Assembly: GCF_900095865.1 (NCBI RefSeq)
Contig: NZ_FMIZ01000006.1
Coordinates: 62,001-126,000, forward strand
DNA length: 64,000 bases
From: Massilioclostridium coli
Lineage (GTDB): Bacteria; Bacillota; Clostridia; Oscillospirales; Ruminococcaceae
Reading direction: 5' to 3'
Shown: in pieces, positions 37,620 to 47,042 of the stretch
Layout: every line of letters begins with the position of its first letter
How positions within the stretch are numbered: the stretch's first letter is position 1
Program-made: the position numbers and the translations under genes
Notes under the pieces: generated by a model
Told to the model about the DNA's origin: nothing
The model's database searches: none
Seen by the model: the letters and a program-made list of their open reading frames with translations, nothing else

Positions 37620-38479
37620 ATTATCTATGGATATTGGGATCATATACCCACACTCTTCTTTTAACTGCCATATCTTTTTTATATCTGTTCCTGGAACATT
37701 ATAATCTCTTTTTAACATTATTATAGGATTGTCTAATTTATCTTTCTCTTTCGATTCAAAATAAACTAAGGCTTGTAAGGTATAGTCAATAAGTATCTCT
37801 AATTTCTGACTATCCCTTATTTTAGAGTCATAATTTGCAATATCAATCTTTGTTATTGGTACTTTGAATGATATTAAAAAATTATTTTCACAATTTTTTC
37901 ACAAAACTATCTGCTATATCATGGTCCCTATAACAATTTAATAAAGTTTTTAATATTTCTGGTGAACCGAACTAACCTCTACAATAATCTTTTAAAAATT
38001 AACTAACAAGTAAATATCCATTTAGGTTAAAATTATAAGTAGATACTTTTCCTATTCCAAATCTCTTTAATATCATACGATCGCAACAATCCCAGGACAA
38101 TTTATTAATATACACTTTTTTATTATACCGTTCCATAAAAATTTGATTGTTTTTAAATGTAAATTTAAACCCTAACCCCTTTAAATATTTAGAAAGATTA
38201 TTTTCAGTAGTTAAAACTTGTGGTAAAGTAGAAATTCCCTCTTTTTTAATAGATTCTACATCCCTTCTTTGGTTCTATATGATGAATGATAATGCTATCA
38301 ACAGTTTTTAATTCATGACAGTTACAAAATTTCTTTAAGTTTTGTAAATTTATTTGCCTTGGATTATTTATATTCTCTTTAATATAATGTTGAATTTGTT
38401 CTATATCCATGTTGAAGATATATGCAATTGATTGATACAAATCGTCTTTACTTAAAGTATTCAAAATCATTTTTATCAC
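37614..38479 (-). pseudogene. Decayed gene of unknown family
   Basis: A single ancestral frame of about 285 codons is recoverable but broken. Piece 1 starts MIKMILNTLSKDDLYQSIAY (38479 to about 38265). A frameshift near 38262 leads to DVESIKKEGISTLPQVLTTE, which runs to in-frame TAA (37999-38001) and TAG (37972-37974). A further shift at an A-run near 37905 gives the final piece, ending LKEECGYMIPISIDNK, stop at 37614-37616. The translation between breaks is continuous and protein-like (KYLKGLGFKFTFKNNQIF). The sequence is more A/T-rich than its neighbours. I do not recognise the family. Confidence 0.8.
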
Positions 38480-38505
38480 CTAGATTTCTTATCCAACTAC
38501 AACTT

Positions 38506-39867
38506 TTAACATTCTTTGTTGAGAAGGATTACGGTTTCTATATGTAACGTGCGGGAAAATAAGTCAACAGGAGTAATTTTTTGTACCTGATAACCTTTCT
38601 CATCCAACATTTTACAATCTCGTGCTGCTGTAGCGGGATTGCAAGAAATCATAACAATCCGCTCTGGAGCCATATGGCAAACACTATCCAGCACCTGTTG
38701 GCTACATCCTTTTCTTGGTGGATCCAGCAAAACCACATCGGGGTGAATTTTTTCCTGCTCTAAAACCTGCACTGCTTGAGAAGCGTCCCCACACAAAAAT
38801 CTTGTGTTCGATAATTCCATAGATTCTGCATTCTTTTTCGCATTTTCCACTGCCTCTGGAACAACTTCTACTCCAATGAGAGTTCCAATTTGATCCGCCA
38901 TAGATAATCCAATGGTTCCTGCACCACAGTATAAATCAATTACAGTTTCCCCTCCAGATAAACCTGCATATTCTTTTGCAATACCATAAAGCCGCTCTGC
39001 CTGATTATGGTTAACTTGATAAAAGGACAGCGGAGATAGTTCTACTGGAACCCCACAAAGTTGGTCTAAAATCGTATCCTTTCCATAAATTGTGGTACAG
39101 TGTTTTCCCAAAATAACATTGGTTTTATCCTTATTGCAGTTAATGATAATGCTGGTAATCTGAGGGTTACAATCTAATAAACGTTGAATTAAGATATCCT
39201 GATGATGGAGAAAATGCTTGGTTAACACCAAACAGACCATAATTTCACCTGATACTTCCCCTCGGCGCAAGTAAATATTCCGTACAATTCCCTGATGTTT
39301 TAACTCATCATAAACAGGAATTTGAAATTCATTGATAAAATTCAACACACAATCTACAATTGGTTGAAATTCTTCCGGTTGTAGTAAACAATTATCACAG
39401 GATACAACTCGATGGCTTCGGTTTGCGAAAAAGCCTGCTACAGCCTTACCATCTTTTCGTGTAACTGGAAACTGTGCTTTATTCCGGTAATGGTTTACCT
39501 GTAGATTTTCTACTAACGGAGATACCTGACAAGAAATTCCTCCAATTCTTTCAAAACAATCAGAAACCATCTTATGCTTTAACTGGCATTCCGATTCATA
39601 GGAAATATGGCGTAAAGCACATCCCCCGCATTGACGAAAATAAGGGCAATCCACTTCAATTCGGTCAGGAGAAGCTGTAATAAAAGAATCCACAATCCCA
39701 AAACCATAATTTTTTAATACTTTTACTATCCTTACATTGATTTTATCCCCTTTTGCTGTCATAGGGACAAAAATAACAAAATCATCAATTTTTCCTACAC
39801 CATTACCATCGCTATTTAAATCAATAATTTCCATAGGTAAAACCATATTCTTTTTTAATTTTTCCAT
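38506..39867 (-). CDS. RlmCD/RumA-type 23S rRNA (uracil-5-)-methyltransferase
   Basis: 453 residues. TrmA/RumA family SAM-dependent m5U methyltransferase; in Firmicutes the RlmCD type modifies U747 and/or U1939 of 23S rRNA. An N-terminal TRAM domain (EIIDLNSDGNGVGKIDDFVIF) is followed by the iron-sulfur cysteines (CPYFRQCGGC and later CDNC). SAM motif VIDLYCGAGTIGLSMAD; catalytic Cys in MISCNPATAARD. Length normal. Adjacent to, but not overlapping, the pseudogene at its 3' side. Confidence 0.93.
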   Translation of the reverse strand: MEKLKKNMVLPMEIIDLNSDGNGVGKIDDFVIFVPMTAKGDKINVRIVKVLKNYGFGIVDSFITASPDRIEVDCPYFRQCGGCALRHISYESECQLKHKMVSDCFERIGGISCQVSPLVENLQVNHYRNKAQFPVTRKDGKAVAGFFANRSHRVVSCDNCLLQPEEFQPIVDCVLNFINEFQIPVYDELKHQGIVRNIYLRRGEVSGEIMVCLVLTKHFLHHQDILIQRLLDCNPQITSIIINCNKDKTNVILGKHCTTIYGKDTILDQLCGVPVELSPLSFYQVNHNQAERLYGIAKEYAGLSGGETVIDLYCGAGTIGLSMADQIGTLIGVEVVPEAVENAKKNAESMELSNTRFLCGDASQAVQVLEQEKIHPDVVLLDPPRKGCSQQVLDSVCHMAPERIVMISCNPATAARDCKMLDEKGYQVQKITPVDLFSRTLHIETVILLNKEC

Positions 39868-39989
39868 TTATGCCTTCCTTTATCTTGATTACAACTCGAT
39901 TTATTTAAAACTAAGCTCTTATATCATAAAACAATGTATTTTAAGCCTTTTTTCAGTATAACGGATATTTCTTTTAATTACAATACAAA

Positions 39990-40024
39990 ATCCTGCCGTG
40001 AATCCTAAAAATTCACGGCAGGAT
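39990..40024 (-). terminator. Terminator of the class A PBP gene
   Basis: Arms 39990-40003 and 40011-40024 form a perfect 14-bp GC-rich stem with a 7-nt loop, ending in TTTT on the minus strand, 22 bp after the PBP stop. Confidence 0.85.
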
Positions 40025-40045
40025 CGAAAAAATCAAAGGTAACCA

Positions 40046-42253
40046 TTAACCATGTACACTACACGTTCCAGGCTTATTATCCTTTTTGTAGTAACCTGTT
40101 GCTGTAGATGGACAGCCCGAAGTAGCTATCATCCCTGTCTCTGTACAATAAGTTGCTTCCACTACATCACTGCTTAGTTGAAAACTCTTATTTTGACTAT
40201 CAGATAAAATATCACTCATAATTGTTTTCCAGGCAGCAACTTGCTTCTTTAACCCTTTATTCTTTGTAATATCATAGTTTTGCTCATAGCCAAACCAAAT
40301 ACCAGCAATATAATCCGGTGTTAATCCCACAAAAGTAGAGTCAAAATCGTCATTGGTAGTACCAGTTTTACCTAGGATTTCAATTCCATTAATATCACCA
40401 ATCGCACGGGCTGTACCACTGGAACCTACTACAACCTGGCGCAATAAGCGATTCATAATCGTAGCAGTATCCTCACTGATCACCTGATTGGTGCTCAAAT
40501 CTTTTTTCAGAACCTCATCTCCAGCAGCATTTGTTACACTGGTATAGGTATGGGATTCCGTAAAGTAGCCGCCATTCCCGAAAATTTGGTAAGCATTTGT
40601 CAACTCGTCTAAATGGACACCATTGCTCAAAGAACCCAAACTCATTGGTGCTAAGTTAGCATCAGCAGATTCAGTTAAATCGGTAAAACCTAAACTTTTT
40701 GTCAAAAAGTCATAACTTTTTTTAGGAGTTAATGTTTGATCTAATTTAATTGGAATACGGTTTAATGACATCTCAACTGCTTTTTGGATTGTTACACTGC
40801 CATAACTTTTTCCACCAAAGTTCTGTGGCTCCCACATGGTTCCATCTGGCTGTTCAATCGAAATTGGCTCATCCTGCATGATACTGGAGTAATGGCACAA
40901 ATCTTCCTCAATTGCCAAAGAATAAATACTCAATGGCTTTATAGCGGAACCTGGAGACCGTTGCCCTTGTACTGCACGGTTAATAACGCTTCTATCTCCA
41001 GGAGGCTTTTCTCCAATTCCCCCAACTACTGCTTTCATGGCACCATTATAATCATATAGTACCATAGCGGATTGGAACGGATTCCCTCCATTTTCAGCGC
41101 GGTCCGTTGATTCCTTTATAATATCATAGTTCGCAAAAGTAGAACTTTCCTGATAATGCTGTTCCAATTTTTTCTGAGCATTTACATCCATTGTTGTATG
41201 GATAATATAACCGCTAGTTTTTATCTTTGCTTCTGCTGTTTCCTTATCATAACCGTATTCTTCCATAAGGTCATTGCGCACCTCATTAATTACAGCATCT
41301 ACAAAATAGCTTTGATAATTGGAACCATCCATATTTCCAGTTACTTGTCCTTGGTTTACTTCCACAGGAGTAGCAATAGCATTCTGGTAATCCGCCTCTT
41401 CAATCAGACCTTGATCATACATATTTTTCAAAATCCAATCGCGGCGCTCCTTGTTTTTTTCTGGATTATGAATTGGTTCATAGGTAGAAGGGCTTCTGGT
41501 AATTGCTGCAATGGAAGCACATTCTGGCAGAGTTAACTCTGAAACATCTTTATTAAAATATAACTTTGCTGCGGCACCTACGCCTTCGTAGTCACCATTC
41601 TTTCCACCAATCGTAATAATATTTAAATATGCCTGTAGAATTTCATCTTTGGAATAGGTACGCTCCAAACTCATAGCATTAAAAATTTCCCGGACTTTTC
41701 TCCCCGCACTATGAGCATTGTCATTGGTAATATTTTTTACAAGCTGTTGGGTAATTGTAGAACCACCCTGTTCGGTATCCCAGAAATGCAAAATCATATT
41801 GGCGAATGCCAAAAATGTACGTTTAAAGTCCACTCCTTCGTGTTCATAAAAACGCTTGTCTTCAATTGCGATAAAAGCATTTTTCAGATCTTCCGGGCAA
41901 TCCTGAATATCCACCCAAATACGTTTGGTGCCAGTAGAAAGTTTAGAGACTTCTATCTCACCATCCGGGTTTGCGGGATCTGGCGCCATAATGGTTGTAA
42001 TTCCAGCTGTTTGAATATCCTCTTTTGCTAAACTAATGGTAGAATCTGTTTCGGTTGCTTTCATAACGTAAACAGTCAATGCAGTAACTACAATACTGCC
42101 TGTAATAATACAAATCAAAAACAAACAAACAACAGCCTTTCCAATAAAAGCGGCAATGCGTTTTCCTTTACTACGCTGATGTTTTTGTTTTTTTGGCTTT
42201 TTGCTCGATTGTTTTTTCTGGACATCTGAACTATAGATATCTTTTGAGCTCAT
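40046..42253 (-). CDS. Class A penicillin-binding protein (PBP1A family)
   Basis: 735 residues. Bifunctional peptidoglycan synthase. Basic cytoplasmic N-terminus, one membrane anchor at about 33-60, GT51 glycosyltransferase domain (AIEDKRFYEHEGVDF, GGSTITQQLVKNIT), then transpeptidase domain with SxxK in RSPGSAIKPLSIYS near residue 430, SLN in EMSLNRIPIK, and KTG in ILGKTGTTNDD near residue 627. A short Cys-containing tail follows (YCTETGMIATSGCPSTATGY). ATG follows GGAGGCG. A consensus promoter lies about 165 bp upstream. Confidence 0.95.
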   Translation of the reverse strand: MSSKDIYSSDVQKKQSSKKPKKQKHQRSKGKRIAAFIGKAVVCLFLICIITGSIVVTALTVYVMKATETDSTISLAKEDIQTAGITTIMAPDPANPDGEIEVSKLSTGTKRIWVDIQDCPEDLKNAFIAIEDKRFYEHEGVDFKRTFLAFANMILHFWDTEQGGSTITQQLVKNITNDNAHSAGRKVREIFNAMSLERTYSKDEILQAYLNIITIGGKNGDYEGVGAAAKLYFNKDVSELTLPECASIAAITRSPSTYEPIHNPEKNKERRDWILKNMYDQGLIEEADYQNAIATPVEVNQGQVTGNMDGSNYQSYFVDAVINEVRNDLMEEYGYDKETAEAKIKTSGYIIHTTMDVNAQKKLEQHYQESSTFANYDIIKESTDRAENGGNPFQSAMVLYDYNGAMKAVVGGIGEKPPGDRSVINRAVQGQRSPGSAIKPLSIYSLAIEEDLCHYSSIMQDEPISIEQPDGTMWEPQNFGGKSYGSVTIQKAVEMSLNRIPIKLDQTLTPKKSYDFLTKSLGFTDLTESADANLAPMSLGSLSNGVHLDELTNAYQIFGNGGYFTESHTYTSVTNAAGDEVLKKDLSTNQVISEDTATIMNRLLRQVVVGSSGTARAIGDINGIEILGKTGTTNDDFDSTFVGLTPDYIAGIWFGYEQNYDITKNKGLKKQVAAWKTIMSDILSDSQNKSFQLSSDVVEATYCTETGMIATSGCPSTATGYYKKDNKPGTCSVHG

Positions 42254-42415
42254 CGAGTATAACGCCTCCTTTTCTCAGGTTAAACTGTCGGCAATGCATC
42301 CCTCCAGGTGCATTTTCTATCGTTGGTCAATAATAAGTTTATGCTGCAAAAACCTCTTTCAAAAACACTGGAACTTTTATTTTTCTCTATTTTAAAAAAG
42401 TTACAATACAAAATG

Positions 42416-42444
42416 ATTATAGCATAGATTATTTTTTTTGTTAA
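42416..42444 (-). promoter_or_regulatory. Promoter of the PBP gene with long leader
   Basis: Minus strand TTAACA (42439-42444), 17-bp spacer, TATAAT (42416-42421) preceded by TGC. The leader is about 155 nt. It holds AATGCA/TGCATT arms enclosing a decoy GGAGGG, but no recognised riboswitch. The rest of the gap to 42658 shows only a TATAAT at 42605 that may serve the next gene. Confidence 0.7.
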
Positions 42445-42658
42445 GTAGTTTGTGTAGTTTTCATAATTTCCATCAATGTTTTTAATGAAAAAATAAATTT
42501 TTTCTGTCATTTTCACTTTAAAATTTCCAAATATTCATAAAAATTCATTCAAACTGATTTTATTTTTACTGGATGATCCAAACACAATTTTCGCTGTTTT
42601 GACGTATAATATTCCAGTTTATGGGAAGATTAAAGATATCCAGAAAGGAGTGGATTGG

Positions 42659-42982
42659 ATGAACAAAACCAATTATTTGCTCGCTATTTTAACAGGTGCT
42701 TTCATTTTATTAACAGCAACCATTGTAATTGCTGTTAGTACCCAACGCAACCAATCTGTTTCAAAACCAATTAATACTGCTTCTACCACAACATGTGCTT
42801 ATATTATGAAAGAATATCAAGGAAAAATTGGAATCTTTCTTCCAACAGAATCTGAACCTTATGAAATTTTGCCAACCGATATCTCCGTTTTACCTGAGTT
42901 TGATCAAATCGCTTTGCGGCAAGGCATTGAACTACAAAGTAAACAGGAATTGAATCGGCTTATCGAGGATTTTGACGGTTAG
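42659..42982 (+). CDS. Small membrane-anchored BofC C-terminal-like protein
   Basis: 107 residues from ATG 42659 (MNKTNYLLAILTGAFILL), after AAAGGAG. One N-terminal membrane segment (about 7-28), then an extracytoplasmic domain: YIMKEYQGKIGIFLPTESE, ILPTDISVLPEFDQIALRQ, ending LNRLIEDFDG. This resembles the BofC C-terminal domain, which in Bacillus BofC participates in control of SpoIVB signalling in sporulation. The role here is inferred. Its stop overlaps the convergent CorC-type gene stop by 2 bases. Confidence 0.75.
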   Translation: MNKTNYLLAILTGAFILLTATIVIAVSTQRNQSVSKPINTASTTTCAYIMKEYQGKIGIFLPTESEPYEILPTDISVLPEFDQIALRQGIELQSKQELNRLIEDFDG

Positions 42983-44244
42983 TAGTCTTCCTCTTTTACA
43001 ACCTGTAATTTTTCAATTAATAAAGAAGTAATCCGCTGTTGGTTTAATTGCTGTACCGTTACTTTTAAACCCGCCTGCGTAAAACTTTCCCCTTGTTGTG
43101 GAAGCTTCTGAAATTGTTCTAATACCCAGCCGCCTACTGTATTACTTTCTGTTTCAAATTGGAATGGATGATAATCAATTTCTTCAAATAAATCATCAAT
43201 TCCCATATCTGGGTTGATCAAATATGCCGTATCTGATAGCTTTTGGACATCTTGGACAACCGTTTCATTTTTATCGTAAATATCTCCAACTAGTTCTTCC
43301 AACATATCCTCTACGGTAATAATCCCCTCTACTCCACCATATTGGTCGGTAACAACCGCCATATGCTCTTGTCTTTGTTGGATTTGCTTAAATAAATCGG
43401 ATATTTTCGTTTGAGGTGGGACAAACAGAGGTTTTTGCAAAATTGGCAAAATAGAAAAATCATGGCTTTTAATATATTCGCGGAAAAAGTCCCGTTCGTA
43501 TAAAATACCAATAATATTATCGATATCCTTTTTATAAATCGGAATTCTGGAAAAACCTTTTTCCAAAAATAGGCTACACAGAGTCTCGTTATCTGTATTG
43601 AGTTCAGCAGAAACTAAATCTACACGTGGTGTTAATACCTGCTCCGCTGTGGTTTCATCAAAATCCAAAGCAGACCGTACCAACTTGCTTTCATGGTCTT
43701 CTAAAACGCCTTCGTCCTCAATTTCCTCTATGATTACCTTAAGCTCCTGCTCGGTTACCGATGGTGCCTGGTTCGATTTTGTAAACTTAGCCATTAAATC
43801 TTTCAATTTTCCAAACAAGAAAATAAATGGACGGAAAATTACTGTGATAAATAAAATAAAACCAGATGATTTTAGCGCTGTAGATTCCGCATGGTCTTTT
43901 GCAAAACTTTTTGGCAAGATTTCTCCTCCAATTAATACTAAAATAGTAATTACAATGGTGGATATCCCAGGGCCTGCTGCACCAAAATATTTGGTAAACA
44001 GCACCGTACCAATAGAGGCTGTAGCAATATTAACAATATTATTTCCAATTAAAATTGCTGTTAAAATACGGTTAAAATCCTTAGATAATCTTAATACACG
44101 TTTTGCTTGTTTATTTCCTTCGGCAGCATAGCTTTTAATACGGATTCTATTAAAACTGGAAAACGCTGTCTCGGAAGAAGAAAAAATAGCGGAAAAAACA
44201 ATTAAAATTAACACAACAAGCCATAACACATCAGTGCTATCCAC
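42979..44244 (-). CDS. CNNM/CorC-type membrane protein with CBS pair
   Basis: 421 residues. N-terminal DUF21/CNNM domain with about four hydrophobic segments (LWLVVLILIVFSAIFSSSE; the family's FSSSETAFSS is present), followed by a CBS pair (VLTPRVDLVSAELNT, GIITVEDMLEELVGDIYD) and a C-terminal CorC_HlyC domain (FETESNTVGGWVLEQF). The family is linked to Mg2+/Co2+ efflux; older annotations call it hemolysin. Single gene, convergent with the BofC-like gene. Confidence 0.92.
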   Translation of the reverse strand: MDSTDVLWLVVLILIVFSAIFSSSETAFSSFNRIRIKSYAAEGNKQAKRVLRLSKDFNRILTAILIGNNIVNIATASIGTVLFTKYFGAAGPGISTIVITILVLIGGEILPKSFAKDHAESTALKSSGFILFITVIFRPFIFLFGKLKDLMAKFTKSNQAPSVTEQELKVIIEEIEDEGVLEDHESKLVRSALDFDETTAEQVLTPRVDLVSAELNTDNETLCSLFLEKGFSRIPIYKKDIDNIIGILYERDFFREYIKSHDFSILPILQKPLFVPPQTKISDLFKQIQQRQEHMAVVTDQYGGVEGIITVEDMLEELVGDIYDKNETVVQDVQKLSDTAYLINPDMGIDDLFEEIDYHPFQFETESNTVGGWVLEQFQKLPQQGESFTQAGLKVTVQQLNQQRITSLLIEKLQVVKEEDY

Positions 44245-44511
44245 GAAAAAGTCACTCTCCTTTTATTTTTATCAATCCTATTGTGGATGTATTGATTTTA
44301 TAATTTGTCTACATGGTAATCAAACCAATCTTTCTAATAAATATCTTTTTATCATTTAGGGAACAACACTACTGAGATTATCATTTGATACAATCCCCTA
44401 TTGTATTATTGTATCAAACCATGAAAAAAAACACAAGCCTCTTTCCTTTTATTTCAATTTATGTTAAAATAAATATAAATAGCTTTTTGAATCATTACAA
44501 GGAGGGATTAT

Positions 44512-45123
44512 ATGGCGTCCACCTTTTTAAAAAATGATGAACCTGGCAGTTTATCGGATATTTATGAAATTAAAATTTTGATTTGTTATCTACTAAGCTG
44601 TATTGAACAGCCTTTAAGCAAAGAACAGGTAAACTATGTATTCCAGTTTAACAGCATTGTCAATTATTTTAGTTTTTGCCAGGCCCTCAAAGAGTTGATT
44701 GATACACACCATATTGAAGAAATCTTTTCTGTTGAGGATGGCAAAAAAATTCTACAGTTAATGCCTATGGGGAAAAATACTGCCTCTACCTTGTCAGGAA
44801 TTTTACAAAAATCTACTAGAGATAAAATTATATCTACCGCAAAGCAAGTTTTGGCATCGGAACAGCAGGAACGGGACCATCAAGTATCTGTGACCAAAGT
44901 AGAGGATGGATATATGGTTCACTTGGTTATCCACGATATTGGCAGTGATTTACTAGAGATGACTTTATTTGCCCCAGATAAACAGGCTGCACAACAAATG
45001 GCAGAACGGTTTAACCAGGACGCTGTAATACTTTACCGTGGTATGTTAGGGATCCTACAAAATGATAGTATGTCAATCCACCAAATTGCGGATGAAATTG
45101 CAAAACAAAATAAATCCACATAA
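44512..45123 (+). CDS. DUF4364 family protein
   Basis: 203 residues. The sequence (SDIYEIKILICYLLSCIEQPLSKEQ) opens with a predicted winged-helix-like segment and continues with an alpha/beta domain (VEDGYMVHLVIHDIGSDLLEMTLFAP). It matches the DUF4364 family common in Clostridia; the function is unknown, and a transcriptional-regulator role is only suggested by the helix-turn-helix-like N-terminus. ATG follows AAGGAGGG. Single gene, ended by hairpins at 45213-45232 and 45291-45317. Confidence 0.85.
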   Translation: MASTFLKNDEPGSLSDIYEIKILICYLLSCIEQPLSKEQVNYVFQFNSIVNYFSFCQALKELIDTHHIEEIFSVEDGKKILQLMPMGKNTASTLSGILQKSTRDKIISTAKQVLASEQQERDHQVSVTKVEDGYMVHLVIHDIGSDLLEMTLFAPDKQAAQQMAERFNQDAVILYRGMLGILQNDSMSIHQIADEIAKQNKST

Positions 45124-45290
45124 AAAAGTCAATAAGTAACCTTTATCACAGGGTAAAGTTGGTACATCCAAAAATTTTTATTTTAGTAGGTATCCTTGTA
45201 AAAATGAATTTTAAGTTTGTCATTTCAAACTTTATTTTCTAACGATGTTTCCTTTTAAACTAAAATTTATTCTACTGAAACAGATAAAAA

Positions 45291-45322
45291 AACTGGAACA
45301 ATTAGATTGTTCCAGTTTTTAT
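45291..45322. terminator. Bidirectional terminator between DUF4364 gene and fabV
   Basis: AACTGGAACAA (45291-45301) pairs with TTGTTCCAGTT (45307-45317), an 11-bp stem with 5-nt loop, A-run before and T-run after. The two flanking genes converge on it. Confidence 0.88.
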
Positions 45323-45331
45323 TGTTTATTA

Positions 45332-46492
45332 CTACAGTTCAACGTCCTGAGTATAATCTACACCATCTATCTGGAATCCAAACATATGGTAAAAATCTTC
45401 CCAATAACCATCTACATCTGCCATTTGGTCAATAGTTTCAGAGGAAATTTCATCCCAGTATTTCATTACTTCCTGTTGAATTTCTGGTTTCATTTCGTAA
45501 TCATCTAGTCGTATTTGGTTATCACTATCCACAACCGCATTTCCTTTACCAAGTTTTTCACGGAACAAACGGTTCATCTGTTCAATACATCCTTCATGCA
45601 ATCCTTTTTCCTTCATTACTTTATATAAAATTGTAATGTACAGCGGAACTACTGGGATTGCCGCACTTGCTTGAGTTACCAAAGCTTTATTGACAGAAAT
45701 ATATGCTTTTACCCCTAAATCTCTTAACTGTTCTGTAATATCAATAGAGGTTTGATACAAATGTTTTTTTGCCATTCCAATTGTCCCATTATAATAGATT
45801 GGATGGGTTAATGCTGGACCAATATAGGAATATGCCACTGTAATAGAATTGGAAGCCAAAACGCCTGCTTCTGCTAAAGCTTTCATCCAATCCATCCAGT
45901 CTTCCCCGCCCATTACCTTAACAGTTGCTTCTATTTCTTCTTCGCTTGCTGGTGGAATACAAGCTTCTGTAACCTGACGGTTTTTTAAATCCAAGTTTTT
46001 ATTTTTAAATTCTTCTCCAACTGTTTTTAATACGGAACGGTAAACAGTACCATCTGCCATTGTACGGCGTGGGGCTGCTAAACTATAAACAACCATATCT
46101 ACCTGTCCCAAGTCCTGACGGATGATTTGTATGATTTGATCTTTCACTTCCTGGGAAAAAGCATCACCATTAATTGTTTTTGCATATAGCCCATCTTGCT
46201 GTGCCTGCTGTTCAAACGCCAGATTATTATACCATCCTGCTGTTGCTGTCCTTTTGCCAGAAGCTGCACGTTCAAACATGACACCCAATGTAGCTGCCTG
46301 ACATCCATACGCCGCTGTGATACGGGATGCAAGCCCATATCCGGTAGAGCTGCCGATCACCAATACTTTTTTTGGACCATCCACTGTACCTAATTTTTTT
46401 GTATATGCAATTTGCTGTTTCACATTTTCACGGCATCCTATCGGATGCGCTGTAGTACAAATAAAATCTCTAACTTTTGGTTCTACTACCAT
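45332..46492 (-). CDS. fabV: FabV/TER-type trans-2-enoyl-ACP/CoA reductase
   Basis: 386 residues from ATG 46490-46492 (MVVEPKVRDFICTTAHPIGC), six bases after AAAGGAGAT; an in-frame start eight codons upstream lacks a ribosome site. NADH-dependent reduction of trans-2-enoyl thioesters. Features: cofactor loop VIGSSTGYGLASRI, the MADGTVYRSVLKTVGE region, and the active-site YSYIGPALTHPIYYNGTIGMAKKHL, containing the Tyr-x8-Lys pair typical of FabV/TER. In Clostridia this enzyme can serve fatty acid synthesis or crotonyl-CoA reduction in butyrate formation; no partner genes are adjacent to decide. Confidence 0.94.
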   Translation of the reverse strand: MVVEPKVRDFICTTAHPIGCRENVKQQIAYTKKLGTVDGPKKVLVIGSSTGYGLASRITAAYGCQAATLGVMFERAASGKRTATAGWYNNLAFEQQAQQDGLYAKTINGDAFSQEVKDQIIQIIRQDLGQVDMVVYSLAAPRRTMADGTVYRSVLKTVGEEFKNKNLDLKNRQVTEACIPPASEEEIEATVKVMGGEDWMDWMKALAEAGVLASNSITVAYSYIGPALTHPIYYNGTIGMAKKHLYQTSIDITEQLRDLGVKAYISVNKALVTQASAAIPVVPLYITILYKVMKEKGLHEGCIEQMNRLFREKLGKGNAVVDSDNQIRLDDYEMKPEIQQEVMKYWDEISSETIDQMADVDGYWEDFYHMFGFQIDGVDYTQDVEL

Positions 46493-46516
46493 TTTATTAT
46501 CTCCTTTACAATCCAA

Positions 46517-46960
46517 TTATCTTGTTTCCATCACAAATATTATTTTTATTGTAACATAATTCGGATAAAAAAGAAAGATACTCCAATAAATTATATTAGA
46601 GGCATGGGAGATTATCAAATTGTGAAAGTTTATTTGCAACAACAATATCTTTTCGTTATACAAACCGAAACTAATTATGATAGTTTCTATTCATAAAATG
46701 TTCTATTTGCATTGCCTGTTTTGTATTCTCTCAAACAGTGGAATATAGAACTATAATATTATTATTGATTCAAAATCAAAACAAAAAAATGGATTTAAAA
46801 TATAATCTTAGAAACGGAAAATATTCTGCTTATATGTACCAAAAATACTTCAATAAGTAATTTAATGTATCATATTATACACCCTTTATTATTGATATTT
46901 TTTTAAGTAGTTTCGATTATAAATAATTCATCTAAATACCAACATACTATCATAAACCAG
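46517..46960. other. Intergenic region upstream of fabV
   Basis: About 440 A/T-rich bases without a plausible gene. A TGTTACAAT extended -10 on the minus strand (near 46549-46557) may start the fabV transcript. Nothing else is seen before the terminator at 46961. Confidence 0.5.
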
Positions 46961-46998
46961 AAAGCCATCAAGTTCTAATATTAGAACTTGATGGCTTT
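46961..46998 (-). terminator. 38-bp perfect palindrome, terminator of the 1491-residue rhamnosidase
   Basis: 46961-46998 equals its own reverse complement with no spacer (centre TCTAATATTAGA). T-run follows on the plus strand and A/T on the minus. It lies 45 bp below the rhamnosidase stop. Confidence 0.8.
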
Positions 46999-47042
46999 TT
47001 CTTATTCATTCCAATAGCTTATTTCGCTATTACAACTAAATT

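Noticed and set aside
42254-42300. 22-codon upstream frame (ATG after GGAGGG) overlapping the PBP start
   Set aside because: The GGAGGG touches the ATG directly, so initiation is implausible; no other support.
42280-42516. 78-codon minus-strand open frame before the PBP gene
   Set aside because: It spans the PBP promoter and leader, is A/T-driven low-complexity sequence, and has no ribosome site.
46600-46700. Short open frames upstream of fabV
   Set aside because: A/T-rich, no ribosome sites, no protein-like composition.
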